From JAXLQL01 sp046331625 (GTDB lineage: Bacteria > Acidobacteriota > Terriglobia > Bryobacterales > Bryobacteraceae), in contig JAXLQL010000032.1 of the NCBI GenBank assembly GCA_046331625.1, positions 23,414 through 87,413 on the forward strand: a stretch of DNA of 64,000 bases. The letters are read 5' to 3'. A program made the position numbers and the translations under genes. Below the pieces are notes generated by a model. The model was not told the DNA's origin. It did not search any database and saw only the letters and a list, made by a program, of their open reading frames with translations. Of this stretch, positions 44,297 through 54,073 are shown piece after piece. Every line of letters begins with the position of its first letter. The first letter of the stretch is position 1.

Positions 44297-47200
44297 TCAG
44301 AAGTTCAGCTTCAACCCCAACTGAATATTGCGCGGCTGATTCGCCTGACCCGTCAACTGCGTATACGTCGGACTCGTCACGCTGGTGTTCAGCCCACCGA
44401 ACCAAACCCGGTTGAACGCGTTGATCATTTCGAACCGGAACTGCAGCTTCACCCTCTCCTTGTAAACCATCGTGTTCTTGATGAAGCCCATGTCCCAATT
44501 GTTGATCGCTGGCACGCGCAGGCCGTTCCAATAGAACGGCACGCGGCGAGCCGTGAAAGCGGGCATCACCGCCATCGAAGCTCCGTTGAACCAGTGGTCG
44601 ATCGTCGGGTTGTCCGCCGCGGGAGACGTGCCGGTGGCCACAACCGCCGGAATCCCGACCGCCGCACCCGTCTGGTAGATGTACATGCTGCTCCACTGCC
44701 AGCCGCCGATGATCTTGTTGACGGCGCCCATGCTCGACTTGAACCGGCCCGTGCCGAACGGCAGGTCATAAATGATGCCCGTCGACACGCGATGCGGATT
44801 GTCGAACTGCCCCGTCATTTGCGAAGGTGACGGATCGCTCGTTTCGATGTACCGGAGCTTCTCGAGTTGCTTCGAGAACGTGTAGGCGAACTGGGCGTTG
44901 AGCCCATGGCCGAAGCGTTTGAGCGCGCTGAACTGGAGCGAGTTGTAGTAGCTCGATCCGCCCATCGTGCGGCTGAGCGTGAGGTTCCCGAAAGCCGGAT
45001 AAGGCATCAGGATCTGCGCCACCGTGATCGTGTCGCCAGCCAGACTGCTCGGCTGCGGGATGAGCCCTTTGAACGGATTCGCCACGCGCGCGTTGAGGCG
45101 CGAGCCCAGCGAAAAGTACTTCTGGTCGAACGTACCGCCGGTGCCGTTCCAACCAGCGTTGACCACCTTGCCGCTGTCGCCGGCCGACGTGCTGGTGATC
45201 AGGTTGGCTGCGCGCTGACCCACGTAGTTCAGTTCAATCTGGAAGTCATTGCCGATTTGATGCTGCACGCCGAAGCTGTAGCGATAGTTGCGAATGTTCT
45301 TGCGGTAGTAGTCGTAGAGCGACAGCGTCTGCCCCAGGAGCGTCTTCAGCCCGAGTTGCGATCCGGTCGGTTGCGTCAGTCCGTTGGGGAACGGATTCGA
45401 AAGCGTGTCGGCGGGAGTCAAGCCGCCGTCGAGGGTAGTAACCATGTCGGTCTGCGCGGCGAAGCCAGTCGTGTTGACGAAAGGCTGCCACCATTCCGAG
45501 TAGAAAATTCCGAATCCGGTCCGCAATACCGTGCGCGGCATGATGCGATAGGCGAGACCGATGCGCGGCTGCCAGTCAGTTGTTTCCGCCTTCACGTTGC
45601 GGCGATCATTCGCCGAGGCGAAGAAGATGCCGCCTTTCACGTTGAAGTTGGCGGGCGCGAGCTCGGGGATCGGGTTCGCCGCATAGGCCGCCTTGGCCGC
45701 ACCTTCGATCGGGTTCGACGTGTCAAACGCAAATCCGAACGCGTTCTGGTTGTAGCGTTCGGTCACACCGAGCAACAAGTCGTACCGCAGGCCGAGGTTC
45801 AGGGTGAGCTTTGAAGTGATCTTGAAGTCATCTTGGAAATACCAGCCATAGAAGGGAGCCTGTGGCGCCGTGAGCGCGCGCAGATTGAGCAGCCCCACGC
45901 TCGGAGTCCCGAGCAAGAAGCTGGCGATTCCGTTGCCCAAGTTGTTGCCGGGGCCGAACGGGTTGGGCTGCGTGAATCCGCGATCGAAATTGTATTGGCC
46001 GCCGGGCCGGTTGGCGCCCACCGAGTTGTTCTGTTTCACCTGGCCCTGGAAACCGAACTTCATGTTGTGCCGGCCCATGATCTTGGTCACGCCCACGTTG
46101 TAGGAGTAGGTGTTGGTGTGCTCGAACCACTGGCCCTCTGACGTGCCGATGTAGTACATGTCCGAGTTATTGAACTGCGGAAAGATCTGCTGCTGCATCT
46201 GGCTCACGAGCGACTTCGAGAAGCCGAGCGTGGTCTGGTCGAAACTCGGGTGTGTGCCTTCCTGCGTCCATCGCGTGTAGCCGGCCTGCGCCGAGATCAC
46301 CATGGTGTTGTTGATGATGTATGAGTCGCTGATGCCGATCGAGGTCTGCGCACGGTTGTTCCCTTCCAGCGCACCAACGCCGCCGCCGATATCCCAAGGC
46401 GTCGGCGTGCCGGGGAAGCCCTGGTTATGCGACCAGCGCGCGAACAACCGGTGCTTCCGGATATTGGGATCCACGCGCGCCGAGTAGTTCTCACCGTCGT
46501 AGGGCGCGGGCACTTCGCTGAAGTAGTTGTTCGCGTTCGTATTCAGGTCGCCCGGAAGATTGGCGCCGGGATAACGCGAGATCACGTTGGCCGCGATCGG
46601 GTTGATCCGCGAGCCCGGAATCCTGTTTCCTGGGAACAGCGTGCGTACGAACCCTCCGCTTCCGTTGGACACCGTGCTCATCGGGTCGGCGATCTGGAAC
46701 GGCGCGCCCGCGGCATTGAACGTCTGCGAGAAATCACCCGACCGCTGCAAAGCAGTCGGAACCGTGAAGCGATACGCGCGCGGAGTGCGCTGGCGCAAGC
46801 CTTCGAAGTTGAAAAACCAGAAGACCTTGTTCTTCACCACCGGACCTCCGGCCGTCAAACCATATTGGTTGAACCGGAACACCGGGCGTGCCGCGCCGGC
46901 TTTATTCGAAAAGAATGCGTTGGCGTTCAGCTTGTCGTTGCGGAAGAAGTTGTAGAGGTTCCCGTGGAACTCGTTGGTTCCGCCCTTGGTCACCACGTTG
47001 ACGAACATGCCGCCGCCGTGGCCATACTCGGCATCGAGCGCATTGGTCTGGACCGTGAATTCCGCCACGTCATCCACGCTCGGAATGTACGCCACTCGAT
47101 CTGACACATTGTTCGGAATGCCGTCCATCAAAAACTCGTTGGTGCGGTTGTTGGCGCCGGACGCGGAAGTGTACGACGTGTTGTCGATGTCGATCAACCC

Positions 47201-47707
47201 GTTGGTGCTGCTGGTGGGAGAGTTGTTGGTGATGCCGGGAGCGAGGTTCACCAGCATGAGCACATTGCGCGCCAGAAGCGGCATATCCGTCACCACGCGC
47301 TGCGTCACGTTGCGGCTCACCGAAGCCGTCGACGTTTCGAGCAGAGGCGCTTCGCCCGTCACTTGAACGGAGTCGGTGACCTGGCCGAGTTGCAACGTGA
47401 AATCCGCCGTCGAGCGGATGCCCGTGCGAACGTCGATCTCCTGGACGCCCTTCTTGAATCCGGTCTTCTCGACCGAAACTTCGTACGAACCCGGATTCAC
47501 CAACGGAAAGAAGTAGTAGCCGGCCTCGTTGGTGGATGCGTCCCGAACCACGGCCGTGCCGAGATTCTTCAGCTTGACGCTGATGCCCGGAAGCGTTCCT
47601 CCGGTGGAGTCGTGGACCGTCCCATCCACGGTTCCGACAGGAAGCACCTGTGCGTAAACCGGGGCAAGGCTGGTCAGAATGAAGGCGAGAGTGGATTTTG
47701 CGGGCAT
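44297..47707 (-). CDS. Oar-like TonB-dependent outer-membrane receptor
   Basis: A large (1136 aa) outer-membrane barrel. After the signal peptide (LAFILTSLAPVYA) there is an N-terminal carboxypeptidase-regulatory fold (GTVDGTVHDSTGGTLPGISV, then NEAGYYFFPLVNPGSYEV), then a plug (VVTDMPLLARNVLMLVNL and following), then the barrel, ending in the aromatic RNIQLGLKLNF. This domain order is very common in acidobacteria and is used to take up oligosaccharides or other polymers. The ligand cannot be assigned. ATG 47707 follows an AAAGGGA site. A possible TATACT -10 is about 45 bases upstream. Confidence 0.9.
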   Translation of the reverse strand: MPAKSTLAFILTSLAPVYAQVLPVGTVDGTVHDSTGGTLPGISVKLKNLGTAVVRDASTNEAGYYFFPLVNPGSYEVSVEKTGFKKGVQEIDVRTGIRSTADFTLQLGQVTDSVQVTGEAPLLETSTASVSRNVTQRVVTDMPLLARNVLMLVNLAPGITNNSPTSSTNGLIDIDNTSYTSASGANNRTNEFLMDGIPNNVSDRVAYIPSVDDVAEFTVQTNALDAEYGHGGGMFVNVVTKGGTNEFHGNLYNFFRNDKLNANAFFSNKAGAARPVFRFNQYGLTAGGPVVKNKVFWFFNFEGLRQRTPRAYRFTVPTALQRSGDFSQTFNAAGAPFQIADPMSTVSNGSGGFVRTLFPGNRIPGSRINPIAANVISRYPGANLPGDLNTNANNYFSEVPAPYDGENYSARVDPNIRKHRLFARWSHNQGFPGTPTPWDIGGGVGALEGNNRAQTSIGISDSYIINNTMVISAQAGYTRWTQEGTHPSFDQTTLGFSKSLVSQMQQQIFPQFNNSDMYYIGTSEGQWFEHTNTYSYNVGVTKIMGRHNMKFGFQGQVKQNNSVGANRPGGQYNFDRGFTQPNPFGPGNNLGNGIASFLLGTPSVGLLNLRALTAPQAPFYGWYFQDDFKITSKLTLNLGLRYDLLLGVTERYNQNAFGFAFDTSNPIEGAAKAAYAANPIPELAPANFNVKGGIFFASANDRRNVKAETTDWQPRIGLAYRIMPRTVLRTGFGIFYSEWWQPFVNTTGFAAQTDMVTTLDGGLTPADTLSNPFPNGLTQPTGSQLGLKTLLGQTLSLYDYYRKNIRNYRYSFGVQHQIGNDFQIELNYVGQRAANLITSTSAGDSGKVVNAGWNGTGGTFDQKYFSLGSRLNARVANPFKGLIPQPSSLAGDTITVAQILMPYPAFGNLTLSRTMGGSSYYNSLQFSALKRFGHGLNAQFAYTFSKQLEKLRYIETSDPSPSQMTGQFDNPHRVSTGIIYDLPFGTGRFKSSMGAVNKIIGGWQWSSMYIYQTGAAVGIPAVVATGTSPAADNPTIDHWFNGASMAVMPAFTARRVPFYWNGLRVPAINNWDMGFIKNTMVYKERVKLQFRFEMINAFNRVWFGGLNTSVTSPTYTQLTGQANQPRNIQLGLKLNF

Positions 47708-47751
47708 GGTGACTGATCCCTTTCGTGAATTCCCACGAGATTGCGCCACTC

Positions 47752-47757
47752 AGTATA
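47752..47757 (-). promoter_or_regulatory. Putative -10 box (TATACT) of the TonB receptor gene
   Basis: On the minus strand TATATACT lies 45 bases before ATG 47707 in the 91-base gap after tpiA. It implies a leader of about 38 bases. The -35 region is poor, so the call is tentative. Confidence 0.3.
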
Positions 47758-47798
47758 TATGAACCGCCCGCTGGTTGCCGGTGCCGCCGGCCCTTGTG

Positions 47799-48551
47799 TC
47801 AGAAGTTCACGATTGATGCAAACGACGCCGGCTCCAAACTCGCCCCCCCCACCAGGGCGCCGTCGATATCCGGCTTCGCCATCAAGCCCTTCACGTTGTC
47901 TGGCTTGACGCTTCCGCCATAGAGGATCCGCACTGCTGCCGCCGCACCGGCCCCGAACTTCGCTCCCGTCAGCGACCGCAGCGTTTGATGCGCCTCCGCC
48001 GCCATCTCTGGCGTCGCCACCTTTCCCGTGCCGATTGCCCACACCGGTTCATACGCAACCACGACCTGTGCGAATTGTTCCGGCGTCAGCGCAGCCAATC
48101 CACCCGTGAACTGCGTCTCGAGCACCGCATTCGTGCGGCCCGCTTCACGCTCTTCCAGCCGTTCTCCCACGCAAACGATCGGCTGCAATCCGCTTTCGAG
48201 CGCGGCCACGGTCCGCTTGAAAACAGTCTCGTCGGTCTCGCCGAAGTATTGCCGCCGCTCGCTATGCCCGATGATCACCGAGCGGCATCCGGCGGCCTTC
48301 AACATCGGACCCGAGATCTCGCCCGTGAACGCGCCTTCCTTCGTGATCCAATGCAGATTCTGTCCGCCCACGCCCACCGCCGATCCTGCAGCCGACGTAA
48401 CCGCCGCGGCGATGTTCACGAACGGCGGGCAAATCAGGATGTCGCAGTGCGCGGAGTTCGCAACCAGTGGCAGGAACTTCTCGAAGAACGTAGCCGTGTC
48501 CGCCGGCGTCTTGTACATCTTCCAATTGCCCGCCATCAAGGGTCGTCTCAT
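47799..48551 (-). CDS. tpiA: Triosephosphate isomerase
   Basis: Interconverts dihydroxyacetone phosphate and glyceraldehyde-3-phosphate. The active-site residues are present: Asn9-Lys11 in MAGNWKM, His96 in IIGHSERR and Glu168 in VVAYEPVWAIGTGK. Length (250 aa) is normal. It is the last gene of a leftward operon; its ATG overlaps the stop of the preceding phosphodiesterase gene by four bases. Confidence 0.96.
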   Translation of the reverse strand: MRRPLMAGNWKMYKTPADTATFFEKFLPLVANSAHCDILICPPFVNIAAAVTSAAGSAVGVGGQNLHWITKEGAFTGEISGPMLKAAGCRSVIIGHSERRQYFGETDETVFKRTVAALESGLQPIVCVGERLEEREAGRTNAVLETQFTGGLAALTPEQFAQVVVAYEPVWAIGTGKVATPEMAAEAHQTLRSLTGAKFGAGAAAAVRILYGGSVKPDNVKGLMAKPDIDGALVGGASLEPASFASIVNF

Positions 48552-49738
48552 TTGTTGTCCTTTCCGAATTCGATGTTCAGTACGCTCGCCAGCCGGCCCG
48601 CGATCGAGAGAATGTCGATCTCACCGAGCTTCTGCGCCTTGATTCCGCTGCCCCAGAGCAGATACGTGGAGCGGTAGCGCAGAGGCCAAAATCCGTGGTC
48701 GCCATGAGGCTTCGGCAGATTGCCCGCCTTGTCTGTGGCTGCGCGCGTGAACTGCACGTGCTCCGGCGGCTCGAACGCGGCAAGCGGCTTGGCTCGCTGT
48801 GGAACGAATCGAGTCCACTCGGCCGCCGGAATTTCTCGCAGGCCCTTCTTGCGCATCACGGCGGCAACCGATTCCTCACTCACCGTCAGAAACACGCCGG
48901 AGCTATCGATGGAACCGCTGACGCCGGCTTCCTGCAACCATTCCCACGGGCTCACCGTCTTGTCGATCCGCTCGAAGCCATGATCGGAAACCAGCGCTAC
49001 GGCCATGTTCTTGGGCTTCGCCGCCAGGATGCGGCCGATCAGTTCGTCGTGAAACTCGAGCACCGCTGTCGCATGCATCGAGAACGGCCCCGTCTCGTGC
49101 GCTTCGTTGTCATGATCGATCAGGTGCAATAAAACAAGATCCGGTTTTTCGTTTTGGAGGATGTAGAGCGTGGCCATCGTGCGGATCCGGTCGTCGATCC
49201 ACTCCTGTGGCATCGAAGGAAACATCGCCACCATTTTGTCGATCAATCCCGGCGTCGCCTTTTCCGCGGTCGCCTCCCAGTCCATTCCCGGACCTAGCCT
49301 GCGCTTGAAGTGCTCCGGGAAATCCCAGTCGACGTTCTTCGAATCCACGGTCACCGGCCAGTGGACCGCCCCCACGCGCAGCCCCGCCTTTTTCGCCGCG
49401 TCCCACAGCGTGGGCACTTTGAGGAAGCTCGCGAAGAAGTAGCGCTCGCCGCCCTCTTCCTTCGGACGGTTGTTGTTGAGGATTCCGTGTTGATCGGGCC
49501 GAACACCGGTCACGATCGTGGTGTGCGAAGGGAATGTCACCGTCGGAACTACGCCGATCACGCCACCGTCGGCCCACGCGCCTTCCTTTACCATTTTTCG
49601 CAAGTGCGGAATCTTCAGGCCCAGCTTGTCCGCATCGCGAAGGTAGCGATGGTCCAAGCCATCGATCGAGATCACCAACAGCGGCCGCGCCGAGAGGATC
49701 GCGCTAGCCAGCCAGATCAGCAAGAAAGCTCGTGCCAT
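48548..49738 (-). CDS. Alkaline-phosphatase-superfamily (ENPP-like) phosphodiesterase
   Basis: Exported enzyme (signal peptide LLIWLASAILSARP) of the nucleotide pyrophosphatase/phosphodiesterase group. Metal ligands and nucleophile can be read: LLVISIDGLDHRYL, PTVTFPSHTTIVTGVRPDQH with the Thr nucleophile, LHLIDHDNEAHE and VSDHGFERID. Length is 396 aa from ATG 49738 (a TTG at 49744 is the alternative). It overlaps deoB by 35 bases and tpiA by four. The substrate is unknown: nucleotide diesters or phospholipids. Confidence 0.8.
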   Translation of the reverse strand: MARAFLLIWLASAILSARPLLVISIDGLDHRYLRDADKLGLKIPHLRKMVKEGAWADGGVIGVVPTVTFPSHTTIVTGVRPDQHGILNNNRPKEEGGERYFFASFLKVPTLWDAAKKAGLRVGAVHWPVTVDSKNVDWDFPEHFKRRLGPGMDWEATAEKATPGLIDKMVAMFPSMPQEWIDDRIRTMATLYILQNEKPDLVLLHLIDHDNEAHETGPFSMHATAVLEFHDELIGRILAAKPKNMAVALVSDHGFERIDKTVSPWEWLQEAGVSGSIDSSGVFLTVSEESVAAVMRKKGLREIPAAEWTRFVPQRAKPLAAFEPPEHVQFTRAATDKAGNLPKPHGDHGFWPLRYRSTYLLWGSGIKAQKLGEIDILSIAGRLASVLNIEFGKDNK

Positions 49739-50876
49739 GTTCAATCGAAGCTCCGAAATTCGCGGCCACGGTTTGGCCGATATCGCTCAGTGTGGTGCGC
49801 GTTCCCAGGTTCACTCCGCGACGCACGCGCGGGCCTGTCGCGAGCAATGGAACGTACTCGCGGCTGTGATCGGTGGAAGCAGTCGTCGGGTCGCAGCCAT
49901 GGTCGGCGGTGAGGATCAGCAGATCGTCCTCGCGCAGAGCCGCTTCGCATCGCGGCAACCACGCATCGGCCTCCTCGAGCGCGCGTGCGTAGCCCTCCAC
50001 GTCATTGCGATGCCCGAAGAGCGAATCGAAATCCACCAGGTTGACGAAGATCAACCCGCGCGGCTCACTCGCCATCGCCTCGAGCGTCTGCGCCATGCCA
50101 TCGGCATTGCTTTTCGTCTTGCGCGACGCGGCGATTCCCCGCCCCAGAAAAACATCGGAGATCTTGCCCACGCTCGTGACTCGAACTCCCCGCTCCGCGA
50201 GCCGATCGAGCAGCATTCCCTCGGGCGGCGGCACCGCATAGTCGTGCCGATTTGCCGTGCGCGTGAACGCTCCAGGCTTGCCCGTGAACGGCCGCGCAAT
50301 CACGCGACCCACTTCATGCGAACCGCGCAATTGCTCGCGTGCGATCTCGCAGATGCGATAGAGCTCCACCAGCGGGATGACATCCTCATGTGCGGCAATC
50401 TGGAACACCGAATCGGCGGACGTGTAGACGATCGGCCATCCAGTGCGTACATGCTCCTCACCCAGTTGCTTGATGATCTCGGTGCCGCTCGCCGCGCAGT
50501 TGCCGAGTGTGCGCCGCCCAATCGCGAGTTCGAACGGCGTCATCACCTCCGGTGGAAATCCGCTCGGATACAGCGGAAATGGCTTCGCGAGATGAATGCC
50601 CACCATCTCCCAGTGGCCAGTGGTGGTGTCTTTGCCGGGAGACGCAAGCGCGCACTTACCGAACGCACCGGCAGGCTCAATCGCCGCATCGAGCCCAGTG
50701 AGCGGCTTGATGTTTCCGAGCCCAACGCGGCACAAGTTCGGTAGGGATAGACCACGCACGCGAGCGATGTTGCCCAGCGTGTCACTCGCGGGATCGTCTC
50801 CGTACGCCACCGCGTCAGGCATCGCGCCGATGCCCACGCTGTCGAGCACGATCCAGATCACCCGCCCGAAAGCCAC
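49704..50876 (-). CDS. deoB: Phosphopentomutase
   Basis: Interconverts ribose/deoxyribose 1- and 5-phosphate in nucleoside salvage. The family pattern is clear: VIWIVLDSVGIGAMPDA at the N terminus (metal Asp12), SPGKDTTTGHWEMVG with the Thr phospho-acceptor region, LVDFDSLFGHRND and ILTADHGCDPTT. Length is 390 aa. Start GTG 50876 is preferred over the ORF start at 50894 because GGAGAAG precedes it by seven bases. It begins four bases after the thioredoxin-like gene. Confidence 0.95.
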   Translation of the reverse strand: MAFGRVIWIVLDSVGIGAMPDAVAYGDDPASDTLGNIARVRGLSLPNLCRVGLGNIKPLTGLDAAIEPAGAFGKCALASPGKDTTTGHWEMVGIHLAKPFPLYPSGFPPEVMTPFELAIGRRTLGNCAASGTEIIKQLGEEHVRTGWPIVYTSADSVFQIAAHEDVIPLVELYRICEIAREQLRGSHEVGRVIARPFTGKPGAFTRTANRHDYAVPPPEGMLLDRLAERGVRVTSVGKISDVFLGRGIAASRKTKSNADGMAQTLEAMASEPRGLIFVNLVDFDSLFGHRNDVEGYARALEEADAWLPRCEAALREDDLLILTADHGCDPTTASTDHSREYVPLLATGPRVRRGVNLGTRTTLSDIGQTVAANFGASIEHGTSFLADLAG

Positions 50877-50880
50877 TGCC

Positions 50881-52122
50881 TTACTTCTCCGCAAGCAGTC
50901 GCGTGATGCGATCGCTCAGCATGTCCACGAAACGGTCGGCGATGTAGCCGTTCATGCGGCTGGCGATCTCGCCTTTCTTGTTGAGGATCATCGTGGTTGG
51001 GATCGACGAAACCCGCAGCGCCCCAGACATGCCGTCTTCGAAGTACACCACCTTGCCCCACTTTTCGCGTTCGAGAAACGGCTTCACCACTTCGCGATTC
51101 TCATCGGTGTTGATATTGAGGAACACCACGCCGGAGTTGTCTTTGAACCGCCGCTGCACTTCCTCATAGAGCGGTTGCTGCGCGCGGCACGGGCCGCACC
51201 ATGTGGCCCAAAAATCCAGCACCACCACCTTGCCTTTGAGTGACGCCATCACCAGCTTGTCGCCCTTGAGTCCGGTAAGCGTGAACTCGATCGGCGTCGT
51301 GGCCTCGGCGTTCGGATCCCATTTCTTGACGGTCGCACGGTAGTCGTCCACTTTGCCCTGCGTGCGATCGTACGCCGCCAACAGCAGGTCGCCCAGCCCT
51401 TGCTCAGAGCCTTTCGCCTTCTTGTACCATTCGCCCAGCCGCGCCCGATCCCGTGCCCGGTCAGAAGATTCGCTATTCGGATCCTGAATCATGAATGCAT
51501 CGGCCAGTGCTGCGATGGCCGCGTCGGCCTTGCCCTGCTTGTCGAGCCACCGCGCAATCTCGCGCGCCGCCTCAGCCGTGGGAAATTCCGCGTAGCTCGA
51601 TCGCGCCAGCTTTTCGGCCTCCGCGAATTCGCCCAGATTTCCCGCGGCTCGGCTCTGGTACACGAATGCCTTGCCCAGCAAAATCGCGCGTTCCTCGGCC
51701 ACGCGCGCCGCGCCACGCATTCCCGGCAGCGGATTCACTGTCAGCTTCACGATGTCTTCCAACCGCTTCGCATATCCACGGGCACGCTTGGCGTGATCCC
51801 TGTCGTCATCAGCCAGCAGATAGCGCGACACCCGTTCCAGCAGTTCCGCACTCATCGAGTCTCGCGTCAGCGTGCGCTCGCCATAAAGAATCACGCGGCG
51901 GCCGTCTTTCAACTCCGCTGCGGCGCGAGTCAACGCTCGCTCGAGTTCCGGACGCTTCTCCGTCACCGGATACTTCTCGAGATGCCGCTCGATCGCGTAG
52001 ATGAAATCCACCTGGCTGTTGCCGGCTTCGGCCAGAGCCTTCTGTAGCGCTTCCTGTTCGGCGTCGGATTGCTGCGCCCACACCGCTACCGTGCATAACC
52101 CCGCGGCGAAGAGAATCTTCAT
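50881..52122 (-). CDS. TlpA/ResA-like thioredoxin-fold protein with helical repeat domain
   Basis: Exported protein (signal residues 1-16, ILFAAGLCTVAVWAQQ). The N-terminal two thirds are alpha-helical TPR-like repeats. The C-terminal third (about 270-413) is a thioredoxin fold with KVVVLDFWATWCGPCRAQQP, whose redox Cys309/Cys312 form the WCGPC site, and a cis-Pro at VSSIPTTMIL. Probably reduces or oxidises envelope protein thiols, for instance in cytochrome c maturation. ATG 52122 shares its A with the upstream stop. Length 413 aa. Confidence 0.85.
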   Translation of the reverse strand: MKILFAAGLCTVAVWAQQSDAEQEALQKALAEAGNSQVDFIYAIERHLEKYPVTEKRPELERALTRAAAELKDGRRVILYGERTLTRDSMSAELLERVSRYLLADDDRDHAKRARGYAKRLEDIVKLTVNPLPGMRGAARVAEERAILLGKAFVYQSRAAGNLGEFAEAEKLARSSYAEFPTAEAAREIARWLDKQGKADAAIAALADAFMIQDPNSESSDRARDRARLGEWYKKAKGSEQGLGDLLLAAYDRTQGKVDDYRATVKKWDPNAEATTPIEFTLTGLKGDKLVMASLKGKVVVLDFWATWCGPCRAQQPLYEEVQRRFKDNSGVVFLNINTDENREVVKPFLEREKWGKVVYFEDGMSGALRVSSIPTTMILNKKGEIASRMNGYIADRFVDMLSDRITRLLAEK

Positions 52123-52745
52123 TATTGGTCCGCCTTGGGCTTGCCGTTCTTGATCCATTCGATGAGCGTCGTGGCGCGCTCGCGGTCCATGTGGAGAAAG
52201 CCCTGATTCTTCGTCACGCGCTCGAGCAGCGGAAGGAACTGCGTCAACCCCACTAGCCGATCGCGCTCCATGCCCGCCTGCAGCAACAACAACGCGCGAT
52301 TGGCGCCGAGCTTGTCGAACTTCACCGAGCGCTCTACGTTGATGAAATGCTGCTCGGTCTCGATCATCTTCTCGAACCAATCGAGAATCGATCGCGCATC
52401 CTCGTCTTGCGAGTAGTTGAACTTCACCTCGGCGCCGCGCTTGCCGTCATCGTCCCACCGGAACGACTTCTGCCCCATGTTGGCTACCTTCAAACCCGAC
52501 TCGAGCGGCCGGTTGAACTTGCCCAGTTTCTCGGCCAGCGCGAAGATCTGATCCGCCTGCTCTTTGGTCAGCTCGAACGGGATTGGCTGCTCGTCGTTCT
52601 CGGCTTCCTTGTAAACCGCCTTGCCATTGCGCTCGAACTCGATGAACACGAGCGGCGGCTTGCTTCCTGGAAACGACTTCGAGAACACGATCTTCGGCTC
52701 CGCCGCGAGCCACGGCGCTACCAGCAATGCCAACGCTAGCCTCAT
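52122..52745 (-). CDS. Secreted protein of unknown function
   Basis: A protein of 207 aa with a signal peptide (LALALLVAPWLAA). The mature part has alternating beta and alpha segments, including FIEFERNGKAVYKEAENDEQ, but no recognised motif. It overlaps ruvC by four bases and the thioredoxin-like gene by one, so it is firmly inside the operon. The open frame runs upstream to 52805 through ruvC; ATG 52745 is the start that gives an export signal. Confidence 0.65.
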   Translation of the reverse strand: MRLALALLVAPWLAAEPKIVFSKSFPGSKPPLVFIEFERNGKAVYKEAENDEQPIPFELTKEQADQIFALAEKLGKFNRPLESGLKVANMGQKSFRWDDDGKRGAEVKFNYSQDEDARSILDWFEKMIETEQHFINVERSVKFDKLGANRALLLLQAGMERDRLVGLTQFLPLLERVTKNQGFLHMDRERATTLIEWIKNGKPKADQ

Positions 52746-53227
52746 ACCGCCACCTTCATCGCTATTCGCGTCGCGTGACACACGGCCACCGCCAACGCAT
52801 CGCAAGCGTCCGGCTGCCCCTGCGGCGTCTTCTCCCCCAACAACGAGCGGATCATGAATTGCACCTGCTCCTTCGCTGCGTGCCCGTGGCCCACCACGCT
52901 CTGCTTGATCAGCAGCGCTGAATATTCTCCACAGTCGAGCCCTGCCTCGGCAATCACCAGCAACGCCACACCCCGCACCTGCGCCAGCTTCAACGCGGAC
53001 TTCGTATTCGCCGCATGGAACACCTCTTCCACCGCGGCCGCTTGCGGAGCATGTTCGCGGATCGCCTCGCGTAGCCCTTTGGCAATCACCGTCAGCCGCG
53101 AAGCAAAACCATCTTTCGCTGAAGTGCGAATGGTTCCCGCCGCCACGATCGCGTGACGCCGCCCATCGCTTTCGATCACACCGTAGCCGGTGCGTTCCGA
53201 GCCACAGTCGACGCCGAGAACTCGCAT
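52742..53227 (-). CDS. ruvC: Holliday junction resolvase RuvC
   Basis: Cuts Holliday junctions symmetrically during recombination repair. The catalytic acids are present: Asp7 in GVDCGSERTGYGV, Glu67 in AAAVEEVFHAAN, and Asp140/Asp143 in QPDACDALAVAV. Length (161 aa) is usual. It follows yebC by 18 bases, a widely conserved order. ruvA and ruvB are not in the window. Confidence 0.96.
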   Translation of the reverse strand: MRVLGVDCGSERTGYGVIESDGRRHAIVAAGTIRTSAKDGFASRLTVIAKGLREAIREHAPQAAAVEEVFHAANTKSALKLAQVRGVALLVIAEAGLDCGEYSALLIKQSVVGHGHAAKEQVQFMIRSLLGEKTPQGQPDACDALAVAVCHATRIAMKVAV

Positions 53228-53245
53228 TCGGCTCCTCCGCCGGCC

Positions 53246-53986
53246 TCAGCCGAGGGCTTCCATATCCTTTTCGTCGATATCGAAGTTCGAGTAGACGCTC
53301 TGCACGTCGTCGTGATCTTCGAGAACTTCAGTCAACTTCAGCATGCCGCGCGCTTGGCTGCCTTCGAGCTTGATCAGGTTCTTCGGGACCATCGCCACGG
53401 CAGCTTCCATCGTCTGAATGCCGGCCTTCTGGATCGCTTCGAGAACCTTGTCATGATTCTCGGGCGGCGAAAGCACTTCCCACTGTCCATCGCCGCGGAT
53501 GTCGTCCGCGCCGGCGTCGAGCGCGATCTCCATGAGCTTGTCTTCGCTCGCCTGATCCTCTTCGATGAGGATCTGACTCTTGCGATCAAACATCCACCCG
53601 ACCGAACCGACTTCGCCGAGGTTGCCGCCGTTTTTCGAAAACGCGTGGCGGATTTCGCTTACCGTGCGGTTTCGGTTGTCAGTCGCGCAGTTGACTAGCA
53701 CCGCCGCACCGCCCGGACCATACCCTTCGAAGGTCACTTCCTCGATCTGAAAGTCGCCGAGTTCACCCGTGCCGCGTTGAATGGCGCGCTTGATGTTGTC
53801 TGCGGGCATCGAGACAGCCTTCGCCGCCGCAACCGCCGTACGCAGGCGCGGATTCATGTCGGGATCGCCGCCGCTGCGCGCCGCGATGGTGATTTCCTTG
53901 ATCAGGCGAGTGAATACCTTGCCACGCTTGGCGTCAATCGCCGCCTTCTTGTGTTTGATTGTGTGCCACTTGGAATGTCCGGACAT
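53246..53986 (-). CDS. yebC: YebC/PmpR family transcriptional regulator
   Basis: A conserved protein related to translation-associated and DNA-binding YebC/PmpR factors. The N terminus MSGHSKWHTIKHKKAAID and the VTFEGYGPGGAAVLVNC strand are diagnostic. Length (246 aa) is normal. It is the promoter-proximal gene of the seven-gene leftward run. Upstream, the minus strand reads GGTATCCTAGAGGATC, containing an ATCCTAGAGGAT inverted repeat near 54047-54058. Confidence 0.94.
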   Translation of the reverse strand: MSGHSKWHTIKHKKAAIDAKRGKVFTRLIKEITIAARSGGDPDMNPRLRTAVAAAKAVSMPADNIKRAIQRGTGELGDFQIEEVTFEGYGPGGAAVLVNCATDNRNRTVSEIRHAFSKNGGNLGEVGSVGWMFDRKSQILIEEDQASEDKLMEIALDAGADDIRGDGQWEVLSPPENHDKVLEAIQKAGIQTMEAAVAMVPKNLIKLEGSQARGMLKLTEVLEDHDDVQSVYSNFDIDEKDMEALG

Positions 53987-54073
53987 GCGGGGAAATCCTT
54001 GTCGCGCGCGGACGCACCAGTGGGGTCCGCACGGCCTTAGTTGATCCTCTAGGATACCAAATCGAAACGTGAG

